64,000 bases of DNA from Pantoea rodasii (GCF_002095465.1 NZ_MLFP01000009.1:114600-178599); one strand, 5' to 3'. Counted from the first letter of the stretch, positions 16,372-25,783 are shown. A program made the numbers and translations. Notes: generated from the sequence alone by a model not told the origin.

Positions 16372-18026
16372 TACCAGCTCCGGAATTTTGCCGGTGGGTT
16401 GTAGAGGCCATCAGACCACTCGACCAGATCGGCGACGCTACCTGCCGCCAGCAGCGAACGTGTGGCATCAGAGCGGCGAATACCGAGGTCTTCCGGGAAC
16501 ACCACTTTGCCGCTGCGACGCAGTTCTGCCACGCGTTTGGCATCCACGCCCAATCCGATATCGGTGATACCGGCCACCGCCGCCACCATCGCCCGGCGCT
16601 CTTCAAGATCCTGCGCGCGATAGAGATAGGCGATACCCTCTTCCGTCAGCACATGCGTCACGTCATCGCCGTAAATCATCACCGGTGCCAGCGGCATCCC
16701 GGCGTTTTTCGCCACTTCAATGGCATCGAGTTTCTCTACAAAGGTCGGTTTCACGCCTGCCTGGAAAGTTTCCACCATCTGCACCACCAGCTTGCGGCCA
16801 CGTTCCATGGCGTCTTCGCCATTTTTCATCGCCAGCCAGGCGGCAGTGGCATGGCGACGACCGTGCGGATCGTGGCCCATATTCGGTGCGCCACCAAAGC
16901 CGGAAAGACGACCACGCGTGACTGTTGAGGAGTTCGCCAGACCATCGATTTGCAGCGTTGAGCCGATAAACATATCGACGGCATATTGCCCTGCCAGCTG
17001 ACACATGGCGCGGTTAGAGCGCATCGAACCATCGGCACCGGTGAAGAAAATATCCGGACGTGCGCGGATGTACTCTTCCATCCCCAACTCACCGCCGAAG
17101 CAATGCACGCTTTCGACCCAACCGCTTTCAATCGCCGGGATAAGCGTGGGATGCGGGTTCAGCGTCCAGTGTTTACAGATTTTGCCTTTCAGGCCGAGCT
17201 GCTCACCGTAAGTTGGCAGCAGCAATTCGATGGCGGCGGTATTAAAGCCGATGCCATGATTGAGCGATTGCACCTGGTGTTCGGCGTAGATGCCTTTGAT
17301 CGCCATCATCGCCATCAGGATGTGTTCCTGCTTGATCAGGCGTGGATCGCGGGTAAACAGCGGCTCAATAAAGAACGGTTTGTCGGCGACCACCACGTAA
17401 TCGATCCACGAACCGGGAATATCGACGCGCGGCAGATCACACTCGTCATCCACCAGTTCGTTAACCTGGGCAATCACAATCCCGTCGTGAAAAGCCGCCG
17501 CTTCCACCAGCGCAGGCGTATCTTCGGTGCTCGCGCCGGTGTAGAGGTTGCCTTTGCGGTCTGCTTTAAATCCGGCAATCAGCGCGACATTCGGCGCGAG
17601 GTCAACGTACAAACGGGAATAGAGTTCGATGTAGGTATGAATCGCGCCGATTTCCAGCTGATCGTCTTCCAGTAGCTGCGAAATGCGCAGACTTTGCGTG
17701 CCGGAGAAGGAGAAATCGAGTTTGCGGGCGATGCCTTTTTCGAAGATGTCGAGATGTTCACTGCGACCCACGCTCGGCATGATCATATGCAGATGGTGCA
17801 CTTTTTGCGGGTTGACCTCGGCCAGCATGCGCGAGAGGAAATCAGCCTGCTTCTGGTTGTTACCTTCCAGTACGACCCGGTCGCCAGGCGAGATTAATTT
17901 TTCCAGCATCTCGACCATTTGATCGGTGGGTAACACTTTGCCCTGCACCGGTAATGACGCCTGCCGCCGTTGTTTTTCCATGCGGCGCGTATTCCACACT
18001 CGCGCCGTTTGTTGTCCTGATGACAT
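16371..18026 (-). CDS. mdcA: Malonate decarboxylase alpha subunit MdcA
   Basis: 551 residues, the acetyl-S-ACP:malonate ACP transferase of the complex. It exchanges acetate for malonate on MdcC. Landmarks are GVNPQ-like AEVNPQKVHHLHMIMPSVG, HGIGFNTAAIELLLPTYGE, ARPDIFFTGADGSMRSNRAM and GFGGAPNMGHDPHGRRHATAA. The start MSSGQQTARVWNTRRM has a full AGGAGG seven bases upstream. It is the first gene of mdcABCDEFGH. Confidence 0.95.
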   Translation of the reverse strand: MSSGQQTARVWNTRRMEKQRRQASLPVQGKVLPTDQMVEMLEKLISPGDRVVLEGNNQKQADFLSRMLAEVNPQKVHHLHMIMPSVGRSEHLDIFEKGIARKLDFSFSGTQSLRISQLLEDDQLEIGAIHTYIELYSRLYVDLAPNVALIAGFKADRKGNLYTGASTEDTPALVEAAAFHDGIVIAQVNELVDDECDLPRVDIPGSWIDYVVVADKPFFIEPLFTRDPRLIKQEHILMAMMAIKGIYAEHQVQSLNHGIGFNTAAIELLLPTYGEQLGLKGKICKHWTLNPHPTLIPAIESGWVESVHCFGGELGMEEYIRARPDIFFTGADGSMRSNRAMCQLAGQYAVDMFIGSTLQIDGLANSSTVTRGRLSGFGGAPNMGHDPHGRRHATAAWLAMKNGEDAMERGRKLVVQMVETFQAGVKPTFVEKLDAIEVAKNAGMPLAPVMIYGDDVTHVLTEEGIAYLYRAQDLEERRAMVAAVAGITDIGLGVDAKRVAELRRSGKVVFPEDLGIRRSDATRSLLAAGSVADLVEWSDGLYNPPAKFRSW

Positions 18027-18299
18027 GACTAACCTCCTGAATGAGCGAATCTCTTGATTACGTCAACGCAGGAAAGTGTGTTCTTAAGCGGTTCGGCCAT
18101 CAATCAACCTGAGGGTGGGATCGTTAGCCTGAGAGTAATGATTGAGATGACAGAAATTTGCGGTCGGTCAACGATTGATGGGGGAAAGTATGTGCCGCAG
18201 CCTTGAGCGGCGTCTTTTAATGGCAGAGGGTTGTTGTGCTTTGTGGCACGTCGGGGCGGCCCAAAGGCCGCCCCCCGTTTTTCTACCGGAGACTGAGCG
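18027..18299. promoter_or_regulatory. Intergenic region upstream of mdcA
   Basis: 273 bases without a convincing gene. The mdcA promoter must lie here. Short ATTGAT/ATCAAT motifs recur (CATCAATC near 18100, TGATTGAG near 18138, GATTGATG near 18174) and are candidates for MdcR binding, but I cannot assign sites. The part next to the MHS transporter holds the hairpin listed separately. Confidence 0.5.
18252..18285 (+). terminator. GC-rich hairpin with T-run, terminator-like on the plus strand
   Basis: GGGGCGGCC pairs with GGCCGCCCC around CAAA, then CCG and five T. As an intrinsic terminator it points in the plus direction, although both neighbouring genes are on the minus strand. It lies 15 bases beyond the MHS transporter stop, where a minus-strand terminator would be expected, but that strand lacks a U-run after the stem. 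Confidence 0.55.
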
Positions 18300-19612
18300 T
18301 TACAGCGGTTTATGCGCCGTCTCTTTTGCCTTCCACAAGGCAAACAGCGTGATCAGTAGCGCCAGCGTGACATACAGCGACACCCAAAGCGTGCTGCCCA
18401 TTTCTTTAAACAGCGTGGTAATGATCAACGGTGCAAACCCGCCACCGACAATACCTGCCAGCGTGTAAGCCAGTGAGGCCCCGGCATAGCGAACGTGGCT
18501 TGGGAACTGCTCCGTCACGAAGGCGGCTTGTGGGCCATACATCATCGCGTGGATCAGTAACCCGCCAATCACTGCCAGCACAATCAGTACCGGCTGAGTG
18601 CTGTCTAACAACACGAAGAACACGAATGACCAGATGATAGCCAACAGGGCGCCGGTGATGTAAACCGGACGGCGTCCCCACTTATCCGACAGCGCGCCAA
18701 ACATCGGGACGGTGATCGCATTTCCTATGGCGCCGAGCATGGTGGCCATTAATGCCAGCGGACGCGGCAGTTGCAATACGGTGGTGACGTAGGTCAGGGT
18801 AAATACCACCACCAGAGCGTACAGGACATCGGAACCAATGCGCGATCCGCCCGCAATCAGCAGCTGTTTAGGATAGTTGACGAACACTTCTTTCAGTGGC
18901 GTGTGCGTAGTTTTTCCGCAGCCTGCATTGCGACAAAGGTCGGCGTCTCTTCCACGCCACGGCGTAACCACAATCCAAACATCACCAACAACAGGCTCAG
19001 CAGGAACGGAATGCGCCAGCCCCACGCCTGGAACTGATCGGCACTCATCATTACCGTGACCAGTGTGATAAAACCGGTGCCAATCAAGGTTCCGCAGGAA
19101 GGTCCGACCTGCGCAAACGATGCATTACGCCCGCGTTTGTCGGCATCGCCGTGCTCCATCGACAGCAAAACAGCGCCAGCCCATTCACCGCCCAGCGCAA
19201 TACCCTGCACAAAACGCAGCGCGACTAACAGCACCGGACTCCATATGCCCCATGTTGCATAGCCGGGCAGCAAGCCCATTAAGGCGGTGGTGACGCCCAT
19301 GATTACCAGGGTGATGATCAACACGGCTTTGCGCCCTGCAACATCCCCCAGATGACCAAACACGAAACCGCCCAACGGACGTGAAATGTAGCCTACCGCA
19401 TAGGTTGAAAACGCCAGAATGGTGCCGACCAGCGGATCAAAACTGGGGAAAAACACATGGTTAAACACCAGTGCTGCCATGATGTTGTAAACGGTGAAGT
19501 CATACCATTCCAGCGCGGTGCCAATCGAGCTGGCCGCGGCAAGACGACCGGTTTTCGAAGCGGTAGGCTTATCGCGTACCGTCTGCTGCAATGAAGAATC
19601 TGTATTAGCCAT
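18300..19612 (-). pseudogene. MFS transporter, metabolite:H+ symporter (MHS) type, broken by a one-base frameshift
   Basis: The first 239 residues run from MANTDSSLQQ to QAAEKLRTRH and stop; the rest continues in another frame from about TTHTPLKEVFVNYPKQ to ETAHKPL. Together they make a usual 437-residue MHS carrier (TALEWYDFTVYN, RPLGGFVFGHLGD, VQGIALGGEWAGA). The break is at the T run 18911-18915 (A5 on the coding strand): six A restore AEKTTHTPLKEV. The start overlaps the barrel protein gene by eight bases. As last gene of the amidase operon it should import the operon's substrate, possibly an amide or dicarboxylate. Assembly error and true loss are both possible. Confidence 0.85.
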
Positions 19613-20240
19613 GTGCCAACTCCTGTTTGGTTAACTGCCAGCTAAAGGCATAGCGTTGAACATCGCCGGTCATCAATTCCGCTGCGTCTGCGGCCAGTTG
19701 GTCACAGCTTGATGCGTCACTGCAGTGAATCAGTAGCATCGGCAGCATCTGACGCTGTTCTTTGCTCTCCATCGGCAACGGAGAACTGAGCACCACATCC
19801 GGGGTCAGTAAACTGGAGGCGATATAGCCCGGCGTGTGGCTCATTTTCTGCTGCCAGCCGGTCAACACACCGGCATCCAGCGCTTTCAGCGTCACCACCG
19901 CCAGATGGGCGCCGGTGCCTTTGCCGTGCTTGTGGGTGACCGCGCTGACGCGGCGCATCGGATTCACCATCTTTTGCAGGTTCTTCACTGACCATTCGGT
20001 CTGGCGCGTAAAGGCCGCGTGATAATCCGTGCTGGTGAAGGCTTCCAATGCCTCGGTTTCGTACAGGCCGAGATATTTGCGCTCGGCATTGATTGCCTGA
20101 TAGCGCGTTCCGCTCAGGAAGCCAGCGATCGCGACGCGCTCCTCTACATGTTCATGGTCATACCATTGGTTGAAGTCCGCTTCGTCTTCAGCGCCAATGT
20201 TGGTGGCGACAAACAGCATGCCGTGGGGTTGAGTCATCAT
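19605..20240 (-). CDS. Dimeric alpha/beta-barrel domain protein of unknown function
   Basis: 211 residues. It has two ferredoxin-like halves of the EthD/antibiotic-monooxygenase type (GMLFVATNIGAEDEADFNQW, then HLAVVTLKALDAGVLTGW). Such folds often bind small organic molecules or act as cofactor-free enzymes; no catalytic assignment is possible. The ATG follows GGAG by six bases and overlaps the amidase stop (TGATG). Co-transcription with amidase, DUF2848 and an MHS transporter suggests a role in breaking down an imported amide-like compound. Confidence 0.75.
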   Translation of the reverse strand: MMTQPHGMLFVATNIGAEDEADFNQWYDHEHVEERVAIAGFLSGTRYQAINAERKYLGLYETEALEAFTSTDYHAAFTRQTEWSVKNLQKMVNPMRRVSAVTHKHGKGTGAHLAVVTLKALDAGVLTGWQQKMSHTPGYIASSLLTPDVVLSSPLPMESKEQRQMLPMLLIHCSDASSCDQLAADAAELMTGDVQRYAFSWQLTKQELAHG

Positions 20241-21583
20241 CAGGATCTCCAGTCGAGGGCAGTTTCCACGGCGAGCGACCAGCTGATTAAGCGGGCGTCA
20301 TCACCATGAACAGAAGCAAGGCTTAGGCCAACCGGTGCACAACCGGTTTGATGGCAGGGTAAAGAGAGTGCGCAGCCGTCCAGCATATTGATCACGCTGG
20401 TGTTACGAAGCATCAGCGCGTTGACCTCCATGTACTGCTGCGCATCTTCTAAAGAAGCGATGGTCGGCGCGATACGCGGCACGGTGGGCATTAGCAACGC
20501 ATCAAAATCAGCCAGCGCGCTATTGATGCGCTGCTGCCACGCTTTGCGCTGTTGATGCAGTTCAATGGCATCGTGCTCGGTCAACAAACTGCCGCGTTGC
20601 ACACGCACTAATACTTGAGGATCGTAGGCATCGGGTTGCGCCAGTGCGCTTTGTTGATGCCACTGCCATGCCTCGTATGCGGTAATGCCGCCACGTGCAT
20701 TCATGCTGTTCAGCTCATCCAACTCTTCTAGCGGCAATGCAACCAGGGTGGCACCCGCCTGTTCCAGTGCCTCGATGGCATTTTTCCAGGCCTGCGCAAC
20801 GTCTTCGTCGAGTCCATCCAGCACGCGGGTTTGCGGGATGGCGAAACGAGCATGGCTCAACTCAACCGGCTGGAGTTCAAGTGGCTGTTCCGCGATGACG
20901 CTGTCCAGCAACCAGCAGCTGCGCACGTCATGGGCAATCACACCGATGCTGTCGAGTGAGGCCGAGAGCGGTAACGTACCCGCCTGATTGACACGATTCG
21001 CGGTGGGTTTAAAGCCGGTCAAACCGCACAGCGCGGCGGGAATGCGCACCGACCCACCGGTGTCAGTACCAATGGCACCAAGACACATGCCATCTGCCAT
21101 GGCAACCGCCGCACCTGAGGATGAACCGCCTGGAATGCGTTTTTCTGCGCGCTGCCACGGATTGGCCGGTGTGCCGTAATGCGGATTGATGCCCAACCCG
21201 GAGAAGGCGAACTCGGTCATGTTGGTTTTACCCACAATCGCCGCCCCGGCTTGATGTAAGCGATCGACCACGCTGGCATTCGCTGCTGCCGGGGTTGCAT
21301 CCAGCAACAAACGAGAGCCTGCCGTGGTGGGCTCGCCTTGCACATCAAACAGATCTTTGATGCTGACGGGCAGCCCATCGATGGCACTTAAAGGCTGCTG
21401 GTTTTTCCAGCGTTCATCTGCCGCGATGGCCTGCTGCGTGGCCTGTGCGGCATACCATGTAGTGAATACCCGTTCCCCTTCCTTTGCCGAATCCTGCATC
21501 GCGTGCAATGCCGATGCAGTGAAGGTCTCAGGAGACGCGTTTCCTGCCTGAAGCTGCTGACTTGCTTGCCAGAGTGTGGTCAT
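20240..21583 (-). CDS. Amidase signature-family hydrolase, possibly malonamidase-like
   Basis: 447 residues. The Ser-cisSer-Lys triad is visible: K76 (VSIKDLF), a Ser of GGSSSG (154-156) and S178 in DTGGSVRIPA. I start at MTTLWQASQQ because AAGGAG lies seven bases before it; an ATG two codons earlier is too close. Family members cut amides such as malonamate, indoleacetamide or allophanate. The neighbouring mdc cluster makes malonamate an attractive substrate, since malonamidase E2 of Bradyrhizobium belongs to this family and yields malonate. That is inference. It follows the DUF2848 gene by 11 bases. Confidence 0.87.
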   Translation of the reverse strand: MTTLWQASQQLQAGNASPETFTASALHAMQDSAKEGERVFTTWYAAQATQQAIAADERWKNQQPLSAIDGLPVSIKDLFDVQGEPTTAGSRLLLDATPAAANASVVDRLHQAGAAIVGKTNMTEFAFSGLGINPHYGTPANPWQRAEKRIPGGSSSGAAVAMADGMCLGAIGTDTGGSVRIPAALCGLTGFKPTANRVNQAGTLPLSASLDSIGVIAHDVRSCWLLDSVIAEQPLELQPVELSHARFAIPQTRVLDGLDEDVAQAWKNAIEALEQAGATLVALPLEELDELNSMNARGGITAYEAWQWHQQSALAQPDAYDPQVLVRVQRGSLLTEHDAIELHQQRKAWQQRINSALADFDALLMPTVPRIAPTIASLEDAQQYMEVNALMLRNTSVINMLDGCALSLPCHQTGCAPVGLSLASVHGDDARLISWSLAVETALDWRS

Positions 21584-21594
21584 TAGCATGCTCC

Positions 21595-22275
21595 TTAAGC
21601 GACCACTGGCAGCGCGCCAGTGCAGTAAGCGTGTTCCAGCGTGCGGTTCAATCGCGGATCGTGCAGCGCCATGCGAAATTCACTGGAAGGGCGGATGCCG
21701 CCAATCGCGCCCAGCGTGCCGCAGGACATCGCCAGGCCTTCTTGCGCGGTGCTGCCGTTCAAATAGCGCGCCAGCAGATCTTGTGGTGTCAGTAATGAGG
21801 CCAGCGTGCCCTGCTGATACACCACCCATTCGCCCTGCTCTTTAATCCACGAGGTCAGCTCAAGCACATCCCAATGTTCAACCACTTCACTCATGCGCCA
21901 GGCTTTGCTGGCAACCGGCTTGATACAGGCCTGTTTGGAGAGGGCGACGCTGAAGGTTTCCAGATAGCGGTCGGTGTGATCCGAAGTCAGCGAAACCCAC
22001 CATTCGCCGCGATGGAAGAACACGAAGGGTTCAGCTTCCCCGGAGGTTTCATTGCCCACCACTTCCAGCTGCGGCTGCTGACTCAGTTGGTTGGTTGCGA
22101 CGCGGTAAAACAGCGGCACTGCACCGGGAGCGGGCACGCCCAACGCTTCCAGCTCCCTGATATGGTGCAACACCGCATCCGCATCGCGTCCGGCCCAACC
22201 CGCGATAATGAAATGGGAAACCTCGACATCGAGCGTGGTAGCGGCTTTATCGCCTGTTGTGAACTGAAGGTGCAT
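21595..22275 (-). CDS. DUF2848 family protein
   Basis: 226 residues, starting MHLQFTTGDKAATTLDVEVS with GGAGA upstream; a longer frame continues towards the operator but lacks a ribosome site. The sequence fits DUF2848, a family remotely like fumarylacetoacetate hydrolases and often encoded beside amidases. FHRGEWWVSLTSDHTDRYLE and SCGTLGAIGGIRPSSEFRMAL are its most distinctive parts. It is the first gene of the GntR-divergent operon. Its reaction is not known to me. Confidence 0.82.
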   Translation of the reverse strand: MHLQFTTGDKAATTLDVEVSHFIIAGWAGRDADAVLHHIRELEALGVPAPGAVPLFYRVATNQLSQQPQLEVVGNETSGEAEPFVFFHRGEWWVSLTSDHTDRYLETFSVALSKQACIKPVASKAWRMSEVVEHWDVLELTSWIKEQGEWVVYQQGTLASLLTPQDLLARYLNGSTAQEGLAMSCGTLGAIGGIRPSSEFRMALHDPRLNRTLEHAYCTGALPVVA

Positions 22276-22294
22276 GTGATGATCTCCATTTGAA

Positions 22295-22322
22295 AAATCA
22301 CTGTGAAATTTCACTGTGATTT
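22295..22322. promoter_or_regulatory. Palindromic operator between DUF2848 gene and gntR-type gene
   Basis: A 28-base near-perfect palindrome centred on GAAATTTC, with flanking AAATCAC and GTGATTT and two copies of CACTGTGA. Only the central bases of each half (T where A would mirror) break the symmetry. It lies in the gap between the divergent operon and the GntR gene and is the obvious binding site for that regulator. Confidence 0.7.
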
Positions 22323-22389
22323 CAAACTAGCGATTTTCATGCCAGATTTTTGTGTAATATGTCTCATAGGCAAAAAAAGGAACGTCGTG

Positions 22390-23064
22390 ATGAGTGAGTC
22401 AGTTACTGAAAATGTGAACCCAGCCAGCAGGGAAAAGAGTCTTTCTTTGAATGAACAGGCTTATCTGGCGTTCAGGCACAAGCTCATCACGCTTCGCTAC
22501 AAGCCGGGTGAATATTTAAATACCGCGCAGGTGATGGATGATTTGGCCATGGGCCGCACGCCGATCAATCAAGCGATTCATCGGCTGGCCACTGAAGGGT
22601 TGTTGCAGATTATTCCGCGTAAAGGCGTGATGGTGGCGCCCTTGTCGATTGATGATGCGCTGGAGTTAATTGAGGTGCGACTGGTTAACGAAACCCTTTG
22701 CGTCGAGTTGGCCAGCCAGAAAGTGGTCGATTCACACCTTCACCAGCTACGCGAACTGAATCAGCAAATCGCTCAGGCGAGCAAGTCACGCAGTCGCGAA
22801 GAAATGATGCTGCTGGATCGTGAGTTTCACCAGGCGTTGGCCGATATCGCCGGAAACAGTCGGCTTTCAGATATTCTTAGCGTGATCCATGCTCAGGCAC
22901 AGCGCTTCTGGGCGACAACGCTGTCTAACGTTGTCCATATGGATGAGGTGATTGCGGAACATAATGAGATTATCGCTGCGCTCGAATCAGGTGATACGCG
23001 CCGTGCGGCCGATGCGGCCCGCGCCCATATTTTTTCGTTTAAACGCGCCCTGCTCTCGACCTAA
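22390..23064 (+). CDS. GntR/FadR-type transcriptional regulator (FCD domain)
   Basis: 224 residues. The winged helix covers YKPGEYLNTAQVMDDLAMGR to QAIHRLATEGLL, and the C-terminal all-helical FCD domain has the metal-binding pattern (DREFHQAL, HAQAQRFW, AEHNEIIAAL with His). The start MSESVTENVN has AAAGGAA upstream. It is divergent from the DUF2848-amidase operon and probably represses it until a carboxylate ligand binds. The ligand is not known. Confidence 0.88.
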   Translation: MSESVTENVNPASREKSLSLNEQAYLAFRHKLITLRYKPGEYLNTAQVMDDLAMGRTPINQAIHRLATEGLLQIIPRKGVMVAPLSIDDALELIEVRLVNETLCVELASQKVVDSHLHQLRELNQQIAQASKSRSREEMMLLDREFHQALADIAGNSRLSDILSVIHAQAQRFWATTLSNVVHMDEVIAEHNEIIAALESGDTRRAADAARAHIFSFKRALLST

Positions 23065-23159
23065 TGCCTCCCGCAGTTTTCCACCCTGCCGCTTATATTT
23101 AGCGAGTAACCCAGCAACCGGACTGCGGCGGCTGGGCGATTAAATGTTAACTTTTGATT

Positions 23160-23279
23160 CTAACGGCGACTTGAAATTTTTCTGCTGTAAAAACGCTTTT
23201 TCTTTTTACCATGAACAATGGCGTAAATTGAAAATGCCAACACGATGCATAATATAAAAACCAAAACCAATTGTGACAT
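23160..23279 (-). CDS. Small basic membrane peptide, 39 residues
   Basis: The peptide starts MSQLVLVFILCIVLAFSIYA, a single strong membrane helix, and ends with a basic tail HGKKKKRFYSRKISSRR. AAGG, seven to ten bases before the ATG, overlaps the stop region of the RcsA/LuxR-like gene, only 11 bases upstream, so the two should be on one transcript. N-out/C-in topology is expected from the positive tail. I do not recognise a family. It could anchor or modulate a partner at the inner membrane; that is speculation. Confidence 0.6.
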   Translation of the reverse strand: MSQLVLVFILCIVLAFSIYAIVHGKKKKRFYSRKISSRR

Positions 23280-23290
23280 GACCAGCCTTA

Positions 23291-23851
23291 TTATTGTTTA
23301 CAGACAATGCCTTTCGCAATATAGATCAGCGCTCGCTCAGAGAATGAACTCCTGATATGCAAACGCCTTTTGCAATATGAAAAGTTGTTTTTTATCGTTG
23401 AGTAACTTCTGTTCATCAGTGCTGCAATATCTGCAATCTCAACGCCCAGCGATTTCATGTAGATGATCTGCATGCTTTGCAGTGACAATCGCACCGCTCT
23501 GTTTTCATGCAAAATGACGGCACTCATGATGTAGCACAACAGCGCATTGGTTGACGATCTCAAAGAAACAAAATGAATACGGGAATAAATCTCGTAATTG
23601 TCCTTGTCCTGGGTGAGGACGAAAATAAATGCGCGCTCGCCATATCTTTTTCGTAATACAAATACATCATTGATTCTTGCTTCTAAAGACATGGAGCAAG
23701 TATTGACAATGATGATAGTACTGCCGATTGGTTGCTGTGGAAATCGCTCGTGCATCATGGCGGAAATACCGGCTACGGTATATTGGCAATCTGAATACAG
23801 CACGAGCGAAGTCGATCCCAGATTAAGTACCCTGGCGTTAGTCAGTGGCAT
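23291..23851 (-). CDS. RcsA/LuxR-type regulator without obvious receiver phosphorylation site
   Basis: About 186 residues from ATG (MPLTNARVLNLGSTSLVLYS); a TTG eight codons earlier is also open and neither start has a good ribosome site. The C-terminus has a LuxR-like helix-turn-helix (LSLQSMQIIYMKSLGVEIADIAALMNRSYSTIK in two pieces). The N-terminal part has an alternating fold (TIIIVNTCSM, FIFVLTQDKD) as in RcsA or FimZ-like auxiliary regulators, without a clear phospho-acceptor Asp pocket. It may dimerise with RcsB. GC content is low. A 39-residue peptide gene follows. Confidence 0.7.
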   Translation of the reverse strand: MPLTNARVLNLGSTSLVLYSDCQYTVAGISAMMHERFPQQPIGSTIIIVNTCSMSLEARINDVFVLRKRYGERAFIFVLTQDKDNYEIYSRIHFVSLRSSTNALLCYIMSAVILHENRAVRLSLQSMQIIYMKSLGVEIADIAALMNRSYSTIKNNFSYCKRRLHIRSSFSERALIYIAKGIVCKQ

Positions 23852-24087
23852 GCGAATACCCACGCAATGTTGCAATTAATTAGGTTTTTTCTGATTTACA
23901 TTGGACTTAAGTCACAAAAAATCATACACCTTTCATATCATGCCGCGCAGGGTTATTTCATTTTGCTTGCACGTTATGAGCGAAAACCTTACACAACACC
24001 CATGAGTTAAACCGACTTAAGGTGACTTATTCAAATAAGTGAGGTTTGGAAGGGGAAGTACCAACGATAAATTTGAATGCAATAAAA

Positions 24088-24122
24088 TTGGCACGCCGTT
24101 CTTAATGAACTTTACGTGCCAA
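24088..24122 (-). terminator. Terminator after the ACS-type MFS gene
   Basis: TTGGCACG and CGTGCCAA form an eight-base stem with an inner GTTC/GAAC stem. On the minus strand it is followed by TTTTATT. It lies about 40 bases beyond the stop of the MFS gene at 24163. Confidence 0.75.
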
Positions 24123-24162
24123 TCTTAAGTGTTATTTTGATGCCGTTAATTCCTGGGCACGG

Positions 24163-25473
24163 TTATTTAACACTCATCAAACGCGAGTCGGCGCTTGCTT
24201 CTCGCGGAGCAGATGGATTGATGTCGCAGTTGCGTGGCAGCAATGCTGTGATAATGCCCGCTACCACCAAAGAACCCGCCAGCCAGCATATCGCCACGTT
24301 CTGCCCGTAGAGCATGGTCATGATACCGACCAGATAGGGCCCGCAGAATCCGCCGAGGTTGCCCAGTCCGTTGATCACCCCTCGCGCACTGCCCGCCACT
24401 TCGGGCGAGGCGATGCGGCCGGGAATCGACCAGAACGGACTGGTCGCCGCCTTCAGGAAGAAACCACACACCACCAACGCGATATAGGACGCGATGATAT
24501 TGCTGTGCAGCACCACTGAAGCCAGCAGCGCGGCCGCGAAGCAGAATAGCGAAACCATTACCCACAAACGACGTTTTCCCGTGCGGTCGCTGAGCCAGGA
24601 GAGGGCATAAATACCAAGGATCGTCGCAACAAACGGGATCGCCGCCAGCAGCCCGACGCCCGCCATATTCGTGCCCGTGAGGTTTTTCAGAATACTCGGC
24701 AGCCACAGCGTGTAGCCGTAATCACCGGTTTGATAGAAGAAGTTCAGTGCCACCAACTTCATCAGACCCGAATTGCGGAATACTGATTTTAATGGCGCTT
24801 TATTCACTGGCGCAGCACTGCGATGCGCTTCACGCTCTCGCGTCAGCTCTCGCAACAGATACTCTTTTTCACGTGCGGGCAGCCAGCGCGCTTCTTCCGG
24901 ACGGTCTGCAATCACCAGCCACCACACCAGCAGCACCCCGGCAGAGAGCAGCCCTTCGATGATAAACAGCCAGCGCCAGTCCAGCACGTTGATGATGTAA
25001 CCGGAAATCGGGGCGGTAAACATGCCACCCAGCGGTGCAAACATCATCACGAAGGCATTGGCCCGTCCGAGTTCTTTTTCCGGGAACCAGTTGCTGACCA
25101 TGGTGAGCACTACCGGCAGCATGCCGCCTTCGGAGATACCCAGTACAAAGCGCAGCGCCAGCAGTTGGTAGTGGTTGGTGACGAAGCCCGTGGCGATGGA
25201 GACCACCATCCACGCAATCAGCGACCAGGCGATAAAGCGTTTTCCGCTGCCATTAACGGCGATACGTCCGCCCGGCACCTGTAAGAACAGATAACCAATA
25301 AAGAAGATGCCGCTGACCATCCCGGCCATTTGGCTGGTGATCGCCAGGTCCTGATCCATACCGCCAGGCAGCGCGAAGCTGATGTTGACGCGGTCCATAA
25401 ACGAGATGATGCAGGTAATTAAAATCGGGGCAATAACGCGATACCAACGTGTTCCGGGGATTTTCTCGTGCAT
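24163..25473 (-). CDS. MFS transporter, anion:cation symporter (ACS/phthalate permease) type
   Basis: 436 residues with twelve predicted membrane segments. The N-terminal pattern RVNISFALPGGMDQDL and RFVLGISEGGMLPVVLTMVSNWFP are typical of the ACS family (glucarate, galactonate, tartrate, phthalate carriers). It starts MHEKIPGTRWYRVIAPIL with GAGAGAGGG upstream. No catabolic enzyme is adjacent, so the substrate, probably an organic acid, cannot be named. Confidence 0.88.
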   Translation of the reverse strand: MHEKIPGTRWYRVIAPILITCIISFMDRVNISFALPGGMDQDLAITSQMAGMVSGIFFIGYLFLQVPGGRIAVNGSGKRFIAWSLIAWMVVSIATGFVTNHYQLLALRFVLGISEGGMLPVVLTMVSNWFPEKELGRANAFVMMFAPLGGMFTAPISGYIINVLDWRWLFIIEGLLSAGVLLVWWLVIADRPEEARWLPAREKEYLLRELTREREAHRSAAPVNKAPLKSVFRNSGLMKLVALNFFYQTGDYGYTLWLPSILKNLTGTNMAGVGLLAAIPFVATILGIYALSWLSDRTGKRRLWVMVSLFCFAAALLASVVLHSNIIASYIALVVCGFFLKAATSPFWSIPGRIASPEVAGSARGVINGLGNLGGFCGPYLVGIMTMLYGQNVAICWLAGSLVVAGIITALLPRNCDINPSAPREASADSRLMSVK

Positions 25474-25783
25474 AACGCCCTCTCTCTTTGCGCAACCATG
25501 CGTAAGCTCTATGGCTTCTTATTAAAGAGAGTTTGGTAATAATTATTGCGATCCTAATCACTGGGATGAATGTTAAGGAATTGTGTTACATACGGCGTGA
25601 TCGGAGAGGCACATTTCACGGGTTATGAAGCCATTAAGCGCAGCCATAGGGATTTTAAGCGGGATGATTGATTAGGACTGGTGATTAAAATCGCGGGTGT
25701 AACCTGATGCCGTAACATGACATGCAACAAGTTCACCATTGATGGCGTAATGCTGGTTTATTAGCGACGGGTGATAACGCAGT
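25474..25783. other. Intergenic leader region upstream of the ACS-type MFS gene
   Basis: About 310 bases with no open frame of note. The MFS promoter should lie in the AT-rich part 25500-25600. I see no clear operator. It ends where the folded element begins. Confidence 0.4.
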
